From contig JANCRA010000001.1 in the NCBI GenBank assembly GCA_024362935.1, positions 60,726,930 to 60,790,929 on the forward strand: 64,000 nt of DNA, in the 5' to 3' direction. A program made the position numbers and the translations under genes. The DNA is from Setophaga petechia. Taxonomy: Eukaryota; Chordata; Aves; Passeriformes; Parulidae. The notes under the pieces were generated by a model. The model was not told where the DNA came from. It ran no database searches and saw only the letters and a program-made list of their open reading frames with translations. Of this stretch, positions 1 to 11,178 are shown in pieces; the first letter of the stretch is position 1; every line of letters begins with the position of its first letter.

Positions 1-81
1 AATCCCAAGTGTTTTGGGAGCAGGTACTCTGTGTGTATTAAAGCAGTGTTAGAGGATGTTGTTTACCTGTGGTGACAAAGT

Positions 82-104
82 GGGGGGGGGGGGGGGGGGT
101 GGGG
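82..104. repeat. Poly(G) tract
   Basis: Eighteen consecutive G (82-99), a T, then four more G. It could form a G-quadruplex or reflect homopolymer length uncertainty. Confidence 0.95.
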
Positions 105-1582
105 TTTAGAGCTTTAAATAACTTCTGCATTGTCTGTTGATGTTTTAATAGGCTCCAGTCTGGAAGTGTAATCCATAAAAATGTGTGTCAGGTGGTTGAT
201 GAATATAAATTGCTGAGCACCGTAGGTCTGCGGGGCTGGAGGATGCACGAGGCAGACAGGGCTGTGTTCCGTGTCGGGGAGCTGGACTGTGGAATTCAGC
301 ACGTGGCTCTGCAGCCTTGTCATTCTGTGTTTCCTGGAGTTCCACTGCTGCAGACACAGCCAGTTTATGGAGATGCACAAAGAGGTAAGAAATCCCCTGT
401 GGCACAGACAAAAATCCTGGAAAAGTTACAGGGAGGAGGTTAAAGAGTGCGGGAGCTGGTGTGGCTGGAGAAATCTGGGTGTTACCCAAGTGGCACAGGG
501 AATGGTGCCACTTCTTCATCTTCAGGAAGGATAAATACATGAAGTAGCCTGCTCCAAGTCTTTTGGTCTGTAGGCTGGAGGAGAGATAGTACAAGACCCA
601 AAGTTTTAAGGGAAGGGATGCAAGAATAGCCCAAATGGAATGATGTGGATAGGGAGGAAGGATATGCTTCTGACAAGCCAAATTTGCCTTGCCTGTAGGG
701 AAATGTGGCTTTCACAGATTTTGAACTTGGGTTCAGTAATAGCTGTAGATCAGAGTAAATGAGGTATAATAAGCAGCAGTGCGGAGGGGCTGTGCTGGCC
801 ATTGCTCTGAGCTGGGGAAAAAAGTCTTTCTTACCCTGCTTGACTGAAATCCTGATGTCTTAAATCATTTTACCAGCCAGAAGCTTGGGGAGGAACAATT
901 TGTCAGAATTCCTAATTACAGCAAAGAAGTAGAATGGACTGTGCTCCTCAATTACAGCAGCCATTCCAATCACTCTTCCTCCCACACAAGGTGTACCAGG
1001 AAGGGCAGTTGGCACATAAATAAATAAATCCAAACACAGATCTTGTGCTGCTCCAGAGAGGGGAGCCTGGGGGTGTTGGTGGCTGAGGGAACGGGGGAGT
1101 TTGACTGTGGGGAGGTGGTTTTGGTCATGTCCCCATTTACAAAATGTTCTGCCACATCCTGGAGCCAGAGCAGATGGATTGTAGAAATAAGGTCCATTTG
1201 CTCAGGATGGATGGCACTCTGGAAAGGAAAACACCGACAGGATTTTTCTCTGCCACAGGTGCTGCCTTGTACACAAGGCCTTCCCGGTGGATGAGGCGGG
1301 AGCTCCGAGTCGGAGCGCTCTGGCAGGTCTCCCAAGATGACTGGAATTTCAGATATTGCAGCTATTTTCCTGCTGCTTTAGCACATTCCAGAGCCACTCC
1401 ATGGGCTCGTGGGGGCTCTGGTGACCTCACAGTTTGTTTGGGGCAAAGTACCCAGTGGTTTTTGGGGAGGATGGGTGAAAATATCAGGGGGTGTGTGCCC
1501 TTTGTAGGGAATACTTACATGCCTGAACTAATTTGCAGTTCTTCCTGGAATAGGGTCTAAAGCTTTTTCTTTTAGGTAAGAT

Positions 1583-1716
1583 CCTAAAATCCTGGAATAG
1601 TATGGGTTGGAAGGGATTTTAAAGCTCATCTTGTTCCAACCCTTGCCATGGTCAGGGACGCCTTCCACTCAGCCATGTAGCTCCAAGCCTCATCCAGCCT
1701 GCCCTTGAAGCCCATG
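1583..1716 (-). repeat. CR1 LINE 3'-end remnant
   Basis: The segment gggttggaagggattttaaa, then cttgttccaacccttgccat, then a cttccac...agccatgtagctccaagcc stretch matches the reverse complement of the avian CR1 3' end. Only the non-coding tail remains and it is diverged. Confidence 0.8.
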
Positions 1717-2726
1717 GCAGTGGTCACTGCTGGGATTGTTAGTGTGGAGTAGCTGTTGGACAGTCAGGATGGACACCTGGAGAGTGCCCTCAGTCAGTGC
1801 CTTTATTTGCAGAGAAGTGAAGTGACCAAAACCCAAAGTCAAAGCTTGTGTACAAATGAGGACAAATGTCCTCTGCACTGACCCACAGCTTATTCCCCAG
1901 CCTGCCACCACCCTCTGGAGTGTCACCACATGCCCCTGCTCCCCGGATCGCTGCCTGCACGACAGAGATGCCTCTGATGGGGACAATCCAGCAGAGCTGG
2001 GGATTTGCTGTCAGGCAGGAGGGGGTGGTGCTGGCTGGTGAGAGCTGTGCTTTCTGTCTGATTCCCATTCCCCAGGGGCAGCTGACAGAGACAGCAGTGA
2101 CAGGAAGATGACAAAGATGACAGGCTGCCTTATTGCCAGGGGCTCAGCGTGCGTAGAAACAGGAATTGCAGAGAGAGCCAGGGCTCGGGCTGCTCCCCAC
2201 TGCTCTCCCTTCAGAGCCCGTTTGCTTGTCAGGGGGGCAGTGAAAGCCTGGCAGAGCATCCCTCTGGAATAAACGGGGTAGGAGCAGGACTGCCCTGATG
2301 GCAAACATCAGTGCCCATGGTAAAAGCCTGCTGGATACTTCCAGCAGTGCCCAGAGTAGCTTAGGGAACACTCAGCACCCACAGGGCTGCATGTCCTGGG
2401 GTGAAGCTGTTGTATTGGCTTAGGGTAAACAGAAATCCCTCTGCTTCCCAGGGTGTTATCCTGCTCAATCAGGGCTCTTCCAGCTGAACTCAACAAGTGT
2501 ACTCTCCATCAGATCACTGCCTGAGTTCTGGATGTACCAGTACTGGAGGTACCAGAGCAGGACAAACAGTTCTGAGTTAGGCTTTTCCCTCCTGCCCTGT
2601 GTCTGAGGGCACTGGAGCAGTGTGGTGAGCCAGTGAATTGGGAGTTCTGAGCTGAGCAGACAGGACAGAGCCTGACCAGCCCCAGGCAAGAGACCTGGGC
2701 CAAAAACAGGGTTATCCTCTCTGTGC

Positions 2727-2870
2727 CCCATCCCTTGAAGTGTCCAAGACCAAGATGAATGGAGCTTGGAGCAATCTGGGATAGTGGAAGGTATCCCTGC
2801 CCATGGAAGGGGCTGGAAACTGGATGGTCTGGAAGGTCCCTTCCAACACAAACCATCTTGGGATTCTCTC
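2727..2870 (+). repeat. CR1 LINE 3'-end remnant
   Basis: Sense-strand CR1 tail: gaagtgtccaagaccaag, gcttggagcaatctgggata, gtggaaggtatccctgcccatgg, and tggtctggaaggtcccttcc followed by aacacaaaccatcttgggattct. No reverse-transcriptase coding sequence is attached, as is typical of 5'-truncated bird copies. Confidence 0.85.
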
Positions 2871-4087
2871 TCTGAAGAGATTTTCTTTTTAATAGTGGCT
2901 GAACAAATGAGGGAAAGTAATTACTTTGTCCTAATGGATAGCCAAATCACCATCTCTAGGAATAAATATTTACAGAAATGAATAGCAATTCAAAACACAG
3001 AGTAATTGCAAAGCAAAATTCATAAATATTTTCAAAATTAATTGCTGTTGCTTTCCAGCAGAGCAGATGGAAAAAATTCTGTTAAAATGTTCCTTCATTG
3101 CTCTCTAAATATGTTAATAACTTAGTCAAATCTAGGGATAATGAGGGCTTAACACAGGTTACTGGTTTTCCCCTTTCCCTGTGTGCCCTGAAGATTAAAT
3201 CAGAATCAATCTTTACATTTGAATTCAGTCCCGAGGAGGTGTCCGACTGAGTGTGCTGAGGGCTGTGCTACAGAAAATGTCCCTGAAAGCAACATTTGGA
3301 CAAAATTGTTGAACTTTGGTGGAAAGGATGAGTAACCTTGTTGGTGCATGGTCTGAAGCAGCTTAATTATGAATCCCACAGATTTATGCAGTATTTGGAT
3401 TCTCCCTGTGAGGTTCCATGAGTGTGCTCTGTCCATCTTTTTGCATGCTATCTTTACCTTGTGAGTGAAGGGTTCCCGTTCATCTCCCTTGCTTGCTATT
3501 TATTTCCACATCCTCCTGGAGGGGCTGTTTTATCTGTAAAGGGAGGAAAAAAAAAATCAGCATGTTTCAAATAACCTCCATCAAATTAGAAGCTGAGTGG
3601 GAAGTGTTCCCACAAATGTCCCTTGGAATTCATGAAAGGCCGGACATCAAAAGTGATGGAATTATTTAAGGTTTTATTTTTTCTGGCTGGAACAACAGGA
3701 GATAAATCAGGGGAACGATGTGATGTCTTCCCAGTGTCTGCATCCAAAGCTCTGTGAGCAATTCTGTGAGCATCTGTGGAGCAGAGCCTGTCTCCATTTC
3801 CCTTTCATTGCCATGCAGATTGCTCTCCCGGGGTGCTGGGAGTGGACAGGCTGATGTGTGCCGGGTAAACATTTACAGAACAAAGTGTTACAGCACCCAG
3901 AATGATTCCAAAATCGGCCCTGCTACAAATTGCCGTGAATGGGAATCATCTGCGGCCCGAGGGGGTCACTTAGGAGCTGTCAGAGCCGCGGGACAGCGTG
4001 TGGGGAGCCCGGATGTGCCCTGCAGGAGGGAAAAGAAGCAAAGTCAGACATCCAGCTCTAACCTGAGCTGTTTCATTCCTCCCTGTC

Positions 4088-4234
4088 AGGGTGGGGAGGT
4101 CCCTGGATCCCCAGAAGTGCCTCAGGTTGGACAGGGCTTGGAGCAGCCTGCAGTAGTGGGTGGGCTCCCTGCCTGTGGCAGGGCCTTGGCACTGGATGAT
4201 GTTCAAGGTCCCTTCCAAACCAAACCATTGCAGG
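4088..4234 (+). repeat. CR1 LINE 3'-end remnant
   Basis: The segment ggttggacagggcttggagc, then ctgcctgtggcagggccttg, then tggatgatgttcaaggtccc and ttccaaaccaaacc is the sense-strand CR1 tail. Short overlapping frames across it are repeat artefacts. Confidence 0.83.
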
Positions 4235-7074
4235 GCTCTGTGGTTTGGCAGCAGCTCCCACCTAAAGCCCAGCTGGTCCCAGCCACTGTCTGTGAGTACA
4301 AGAGACCTCCCTAGGCTCAGCAGGAGCCAAGGTAGCTGGTTTTATTCAGGGAGAAATTTACCCATCTCTCACAGTGCTGGCACATCCAGCAGCTGTCCTG
4401 CAGGGATGGGAGCCTCTTCCCTGTTGCCTGGGTACCTTTGCAGCTCCTCAGGAGTTCAGGTTTTTGGAGCAGTCCCTGGTTTGCTGGGGAATGCTTCAGT
4501 TGTGTTTGGATCTTTGTAACTTCCCCAGTGTTCTGTGGAATGTCAGCAGGGTTTCCCTGCTGCTGGATCTGTTGATGGAGGCCTTGGGGACAAAAGTGTC
4601 TTTTGATAAGGTAAATCTGGGTTGTGAAACCCCCAAAATGAGGAGACTCGGTGGGAAATTCAGGGAGTTATTTCTCTGGGGTGATTGGTGAGGTGGCAGG
4701 AGGCAGAGGAACCCATCTGATCCCACCCTGCTCTCCCAGGCTCTGGTAAAGGCAGATGGGGTTTGGATCGGGCTGGAGAACGGGAGCCCTGGATGCTGCT
4801 GCTCCAGCTGTAAATCTGCTGCTTGTCTCCATCCCATTGCTCCTATAATTCACAGGCACAGCTGAACTGTCAGCACTTGGCTTCCCTCTGTAAGGAGGCT
4901 GAAATGGGCTTTATTGGTTCCTTTCTGAGGGTGAAGGGTCTTGGATGATGCTAAAAATCCAGGTCATGACAGGATGACCTCACAGGAGGAGGCCAGAGAC
5001 TACAGTTTTTTCATTACACAGATATGTAAAGGAGGGAATATAATAAGTAATTCGAAGGAAAATAAGTGTGCAGACCTCAATTCTTTTTTTCAGAAAATCA
5101 TCTTTGTTTTCCAGAAGAGCTCCTGATTCAGGTAGGCATTAAACCACCTGCACTGGGGGACATGGCTCTGCCCAGCACCTCCTGTTTGCTCCCTGGCCAG
5201 GCAAGAATTAATACTGGGAATTGTGAGGGATGAGAGACAAATGGCCTGACTGCAGAGGGAAGGGAGGAGAAAGAACAGTAGGAGTTCTTTGCTCAGCACC
5301 ACTGCGCTGATCACTTATTAAATTACATCCATTGTGGGATCTGAAAGAGCTCCTCCTTTTATCTTGACAGCCATCAGCATGGAAACAATAATAAAACTCT
5401 GCTGACAGCTGCCACAAAGGTGGCTTTGTTTACAGAGCCCCTCTTCAATTTCTGCTGGATCAGAGAGCAAACAAAACAACAAAACCCGAGGAAGTTCTCG
5501 CTGGGCCGGTGTGGGGAGAGGAGGAGTGTGGTAAATGCTGGGTTTGGTCCTGGCTGGCTGCTGGAGGACCAAAGGGGAGATGGAACAGCAGGTTCTGGGT
5601 GTCACCAGCTCTGCAAACAGTCCCTGTGCCTGTGCAGCATCACTGGGTGGTTTATCACAGCTCCTGACTCGGTACAAGACATTTCATAATGAGATTAGCA
5701 GGCGGCCCTACAAGAGCAAAGCCTCCTACCCAGCACCACGTAATTAATCCATAAAAAATAAAGGCAGGTTCTCTCCTTGGCAGCTTATAAGTATTCCAGG
5801 CTTTGCAGTGTCATAGGCTTTATGACAGCTTTGAGCTTAAGGAATTAAAGAAAAAAATTAAAAACCTAAATTCAGTAATTTAATTCTAATTAATTCATTA
5901 TCCAAGAATCTTCTTTGGGTTGCAGCTCATAGCTACAGTATTTCTCTGGATTTCTTCCAGATTTTTTTTCCCAAGCTTTGCTGCTTTATTTGTGGGCAGA
6001 TAAGGAGTGCATAGATATATTTGTGGTCCTCAGGTTGTATATTAATATTCTTTAACCATCCTAAAGTTCCCCAATTTAATGCTGTATCATCCAGGAACAG
6101 CCTTTTGTTAAGCAAGTTTCAGGATTTTATGGCTTTTCTGCTCGTGAAATTTTTTTTAAACAGCATTAAAAAGTTTTCTCTTCTCTAGCACTGCCCTGGA
6201 GAACTGACATTCCCACCAGGAGCAATCTTCCAGCAGGAAACATTTGGGTACATCTGTTGTGCCCCTCAGGTTGGCTTTGCTGAGTGCATCCACACAACCC
6301 TGGAGCAGGAACAGATTGTTTCAGGTAACCTCAGGATGGACCTGGCTGCCCACATCTGTGTGAGCAGCCTTTGAGTCATTCCTGTGAGGTTTGTCCCCAG
6401 GGGTGGCACCTGCAGCTGCCTGGTGGTGGCTTTTTGGGCAGGGTGGCAGGAGGTTTCTGAGGCTGGAGGGAGCTGGAAGTCCATAAACGGGCACATTTCC
6501 CACCTGGAGAAGGCACAGAGCCTCCTCCTGGTAAGGTTTTAGGGCATAAACTGCCTGTGGCAGCCCTGCCCTGCTGCCTGGAACATTAATTTATTTTAGG
6601 AGCGTAGAAGTGCTGCTCCCAGGAGCTGTCTGAGAGCCCCCTGGGTACTTTTAGCTCTCTCCTCTCACGGGTCAGCAGGGGAAAGCTGGTGGATGGCAGC
6701 ACCAGAGAGCTTTATAATCCTGGGAATGCTGCCCAGGAAGCCAATTCCCTGGGCTGGGATGGGGAAGTTTGTCTGCACCAGGGCTGGACAGTGGGAATAT
6801 GCTTTTTAGGGGGAATGGGGTGGGTTTGTTTCCTTGTTTTGGGGTTTTTAATGCATTTATAGGTTGTGGGGAGTGGTGTGTGTGTGAGTCAGGAGGGAAG
6901 TGATGCAGCTCTGCCCTGCCTGGAGCTGCTGCCCGGTAAATGAGCCAGGTGGCACTGTGGGGCTGCTCACCCGGGACGGGAGAGGGGGCACGGGGCTCTC
7001 CAGCTCTGCTCCTCTGCCTTGCTTGCTGCTGCCTCTCATCTTACATGAGATGGAGCTGAAGCGTTCAGTTCATT

Positions 7075-7092
7075 AAAAAAAAAAAAAAAAAA
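7075..7092. repeat. Poly(A) tract
   Basis: Eighteen consecutive A directly after ttcagttcatt. Whether it is the tail of an old retroposed sequence upstream cannot be settled from sequence alone. Confidence 0.95.
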
Positions 7093-7652
7093 TTGAGTTA
7101 GGGGAGAAGACACAGCTCCTTGCTACTGGGAATATTTAAACTCTGCAGGGTGGGAGACAGGAGCTGTGGCCCTTCAGCATCAGCCTTCCTGGAGAGCTGG
7201 GCTGGCTTTGCCAGGAGAGGAGCCCAGGACAGGGGAGTGGAGGCAAAGTCCTCTTTGGAGAACATTCTTGCCCTCTTTTTTTCTAATAGCCATGGATGCA
7301 TTCCTGCTGGTTTCTCATGTCTGGGGCCAACTCAGAGGAGGGAGGGCAGTTTTTAAATACCTGAGTTCAGGCATGGTCCCTCCTTTTCCCATATCCATGT
7401 GTCCAGGCAGCCTTGGAGTCAGGTCCACATTTAGTGGGGATGCAGTGGGAGAGGGGTTTCCTCTCCAGTGCTGAGGGATTGTCAGGCTGGATTGTCACCC
7501 TGTGCACATCACCCAGTGATGAGCCCATCACTGATCAGCCAAGTGCCTCAGCAGTCCTGTCACTACTCCTGTGTGGGGAGAGGAGAGTTTCCACAGCAGG
7601 AGACAGACAATTCCTCACACTCCACACAAAGCCTACCAGAAAAAAATCTGTT

Positions 7653-7718
7653 TGATACTTAGGCAGCTAAAATGAGCCATAGTATTTATTCCCAGAGCTC
7701 TGTCTGCCCTAAGTATCA
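7653..7718. repeat. Inverted repeat able to form a hairpin
   Basis: The arm tgatacttaggcag (7653-7666) is complementary to ctgccctaagtatca (7704-7718) with one bulged base and a 37-base loop. The stem is short for a microRNA precursor unless the loop pairs further. Confidence 0.6.
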
Positions 7719-9718
7719 GATCTATGAGAGTATCAAAGAGGCTTCCAACCAAAGCACCGTGGCTCTGACAGCAATAAAAGACAGGCACCCACGGATAACT
7801 CTTCCCAGTGGTTTTACAGCCAGGTAATCAATATATCACAACAGACATGTTGCCTTTTATTTGCTGTTTCTGCACCACCCAGGATCCTTGGATGTGGTGT
7901 TGACGCCAGACAAGGGTACAGGAGCTGGGGGATCGATAGCAAACACTTCTTCAGGTGTATTGATTACCAGAAAGGGATGAGGATAAATTTTTGTGTGTTC
8001 CCACTCCATCTCTGAGCCTGTTAAAAGGAAAGAAATGGCCAGGTTTGCTTCTCTATTTCTCTCTTCTGAGAAGCTGAAAAAAACCCCAAAACAACATGGC
8101 AGGAGCTTGGGGATGATGGGTCTTCTTTCATTTTTTTAGACACTGGGGAAATCTAATAGATTTCTCTTTTGACCTTTTGTCCTCTATTCGCATCTTGGGA
8201 GCAGAGAAAACAAGGATGACAGCTAGAAGAGACAGAATGCCAAAACAGGAAAAAAACCCCAACCCTGAAAAGAGGACTCCTGACATCCTTCTATTAATCT
8301 AATGAGAGTTTGGTTTAGTATTGAATTACTGAAAAAAGGAATCTGATTACTTTTCATTGGTATGGGGAGTGGGAGCTGTGTTCCAAGGGGAGGGATTTGA
8401 CCTTATACTGCAAGCACTCCAGACATTGCCTTGGCACAACTTTTCCCACTCCAAAATCCAGGTGTGCTCAGCATATTCCGGAATTAGAAGAGTTCCTTCT
8501 GGGCAGGAAGGCCACCCCTCAAGGACACCCATCCCTGTTTATCTCCTGAGTTCCTGCAGAAGCTGGAATTGTCTCCATCAGCAGCAGGCACCTCTCAGGG
8601 TCTGGAGAAGCTCGGTGAGAAGTGAAGGACGTGAGTGAAACAAGTGGAATTCTCCAGCTTGATACCTGGAATTAAATGTAGTTACTGTAGCCAGTGTGGG
8701 GAGGTGTGGTGCTGGAAAATAAAAAATTCCTGTGAGAAGTTAGAGAGCTCCAGGGCAGATCCCTGAGCTGCAGCCAGCCACACCAATCACTGCAGGGTGA
8801 TGTAAGATCATTCCATCCCCCCTCCTCCAAACCCACCAAAACAAACAAAAACTGGAGCTTAGACACAAAATACACCTGCTGGTTCATGAGTTTATTTCTG
8901 CCTTAAATTCTCTGCTCCCCAGGCATTCCCTGGAATCACCTTTGCAGAGGGCGAATTGCCTTCTGGTAGTTTGGAATAATATTATTATTATTAAGATACA
9001 ATTGAGAAAAAAGATCTCAAAATAATGTCATCATCAGTGCTGCCAGGATTTTTTTTGCTTTTGTTTTGCTGGGTGTTTTTGAGGAACAACCTTTTGCTGT
9101 AATGTTGTTTTAAGGATTTTTTTTTTCCTTAGTTTCTTTTTTCCAAGTGATTTGTGAACATCTCTGTCACCCTTTCATCCCTTCTGAAAAAGCTTTGTTT
9201 TTGTGAAGAGGCTGCAGCATGTCAGAATGAAGTGCAAATACCCACTTCAAGGCTCTAACAAGTTCTGTGCCACTAAGAGCCTTTGATTCCTGCATTTAAT
9301 TATGTCACATTGGATTAGAATAATCCTATTCCTCCTTGTTTCTCCAACTCAGTTTTCCATACTTATCTTGCACTTAATTAAAAGTGCCTCCTTCACTGCT
9401 GGGCTGGTAGGGAAATGAAGGCTGACACGGGGAACTTTGCACTGGAGGGATCTTATTTTTAACCTGCTATACTCTGCACCTATAGACATATATTTATCCC
9501 ACTTCTCATTCTCCCCTTGCCTAAAGAAGTACTCATCTCAAGTCCAGGAAAATGAAAGGTTACTTTGTGAATTTGCTGTTAAACATTTGCAAGATATTCA
9601 GAGGTGTGAGGAAAGGAGAAGTTGAATACCGTGCTAATTTCTAGCTAAATTTGGCTAAACCTTAGCTAATTTCTTGGCAGAGCTTTCCCCACCTCCCCTT
9701 TTTCTTTTAATAGCCGTG

Positions 9719-9783
9719 TTTGGACTTGACAGTCTTAAAGGTCTCTTCCAACCTTAAGGATTCTCTGATTCCATGATTTTATG
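9719..9783 (+). repeat. Short CR1 3'-terminal fragment
   Basis: The segment ttggacttgacagtcttaaa, ggtctcttccaacctt, gattctctgattccatgatt is the last ~65 bases of a CR1 element including its terminal gattct-type repeats. Confidence 0.72.
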
Positions 9784-10322
9784 GTAGCAATGAATTTGGG
9801 ATTTTTACCCACTGACAGGAAATGCTGTCAGGAGACAAATAAAGCAAATGTGCTTTTGGCACTCTATACGTGATTATTAAATTTTGAGTTGGCAGCTGCT
9901 TTGAGGCACAATGCCTGATCTTGAGGTCTGTGTTCTTCATCTCTTACTTTTCTTTCAGCTCCAGGATTTGAGAAAATTTGTTGGAATTTTCTGAGCAGCT
10001 GCTCTTATTTCCAGCCCTAATGGCCTTATTTCAGCTCTGCTCTGTGCAGCTCCACTCAGCAGAGCAGCTTTTCCTGTGTGGTCCATGACTCAGGACCCTT
10101 GAGTCATCCTGGTGTTTTGGGATCAGCCAAAGGATTTTAGGGCATTACGCTTCTTATTCCTGAAGCGGTGATTTGGGATTTTTGAGATTAATGCGGCTTT
10201 TCCCTTTGATCCCTGTTTTGTCCTTCAATCCCTATTTTCTCCTTCCTTCCTGTGGTGCTACAAGTGCAGATCTGGCCATGAGCCTCCTCTGCCCTGGCTG
10301 TACCTGCAGTCATGGGGCTTGA

Positions 10323-10362
10323 TTTTCCAGAGGCTCCTCCCAGGTTTTCCAGAGGCTCCTCC
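10323..10362. repeat. 18-base direct repeat with 4-base spacer
   Basis: The unit ttttccagaggctcctcc occurs at 10323-10340 and 10345-10362, a 22-base period. It is likely a small slippage duplication in the intergenic region. Confidence 0.92.
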
Positions 10363-11120
10363 TGAGCGTTCCCAGCCTGGTCGTGGTGCTGGCTGTCATC
10401 TCTGCTCCAGTGGATAAGGAAAGTGTTTAAACTCTGTCACCATAACAGGATTATGTTTTTAAACCCTCCATGATTCCAGCTCCAGAGCAGCATTTTGAGA
10501 TCAGGTTTGGATTCCCGCGGCTTTTGATTATTTCTGGAAGCTGGGGAGCGGGGTTGCGATTCGCTGCGCTAATTGTGGCGCCCGGAAGGGGGGAGCTTTG
10601 GCTTTCCAAGGGAGTCTGCAGCCAAAAAAAACCCTTCTGTGAGCTGTTGGGTGGGTCAGCACCTCCAGGGTTGTCCTTGGTTGATGCTGTGGTGGACCCC
10701 AGGAGCTCCCTCAGCACTGGGAATTCCTGGTGAAGCTATGCCAGGCTGGTTTGGCTTCCAGCAGCTGGCTCGTGTCTGAAAGCACCTCCAGCACTCCTCC
10801 AACACTCAGTAACATGGAGTATTTAAACCTGGTAATTGCTGCTGTGCTCCAGGCCCTGCAGAAGCACCTCTTGAGGCAGGATGTCCAATCCCTGTGCCAC
10901 TGAATTCCCTTGGATGAGGATTCACTCTTTGCGCCGCTGCCAATTTTCTCCTACTCTCACTTGCTAAAATAATACATCTCAGTCACCTCTTAAATTAGAC
11001 ACAAGCTTAGCCCTGTGACAGAGTTCATGAAACCTGTGTGCTGTGAGGAGAGACTGGAATATGCTTTTAGTTTGGGAAATGCCACAGGTGCCAGGTCAGT
11101 CAGCTGGATTTTATATAGCA

Positions 11121-11178
11121 ATCCATAGGATCATGGATGGGTTTGGTTTGGAAGGGACCCTGCAGAGCATCTCGTGGG
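11121..11178 (-). repeat. Short CR1 3'-terminal fragment
   Basis: The segment ataggatcatggatgggttt then ggtttggaagggaccctgc matches the reverse complement of the CR1 terminus (repeat end first, then the ggttggaagggacc block). Confidence 0.68.

Noticed and set aside
145..681. 178-codon minus-strand frame near the left edge
   Set aside because: No recognisable motif, no exon structure, and mixed composition; chance frame.
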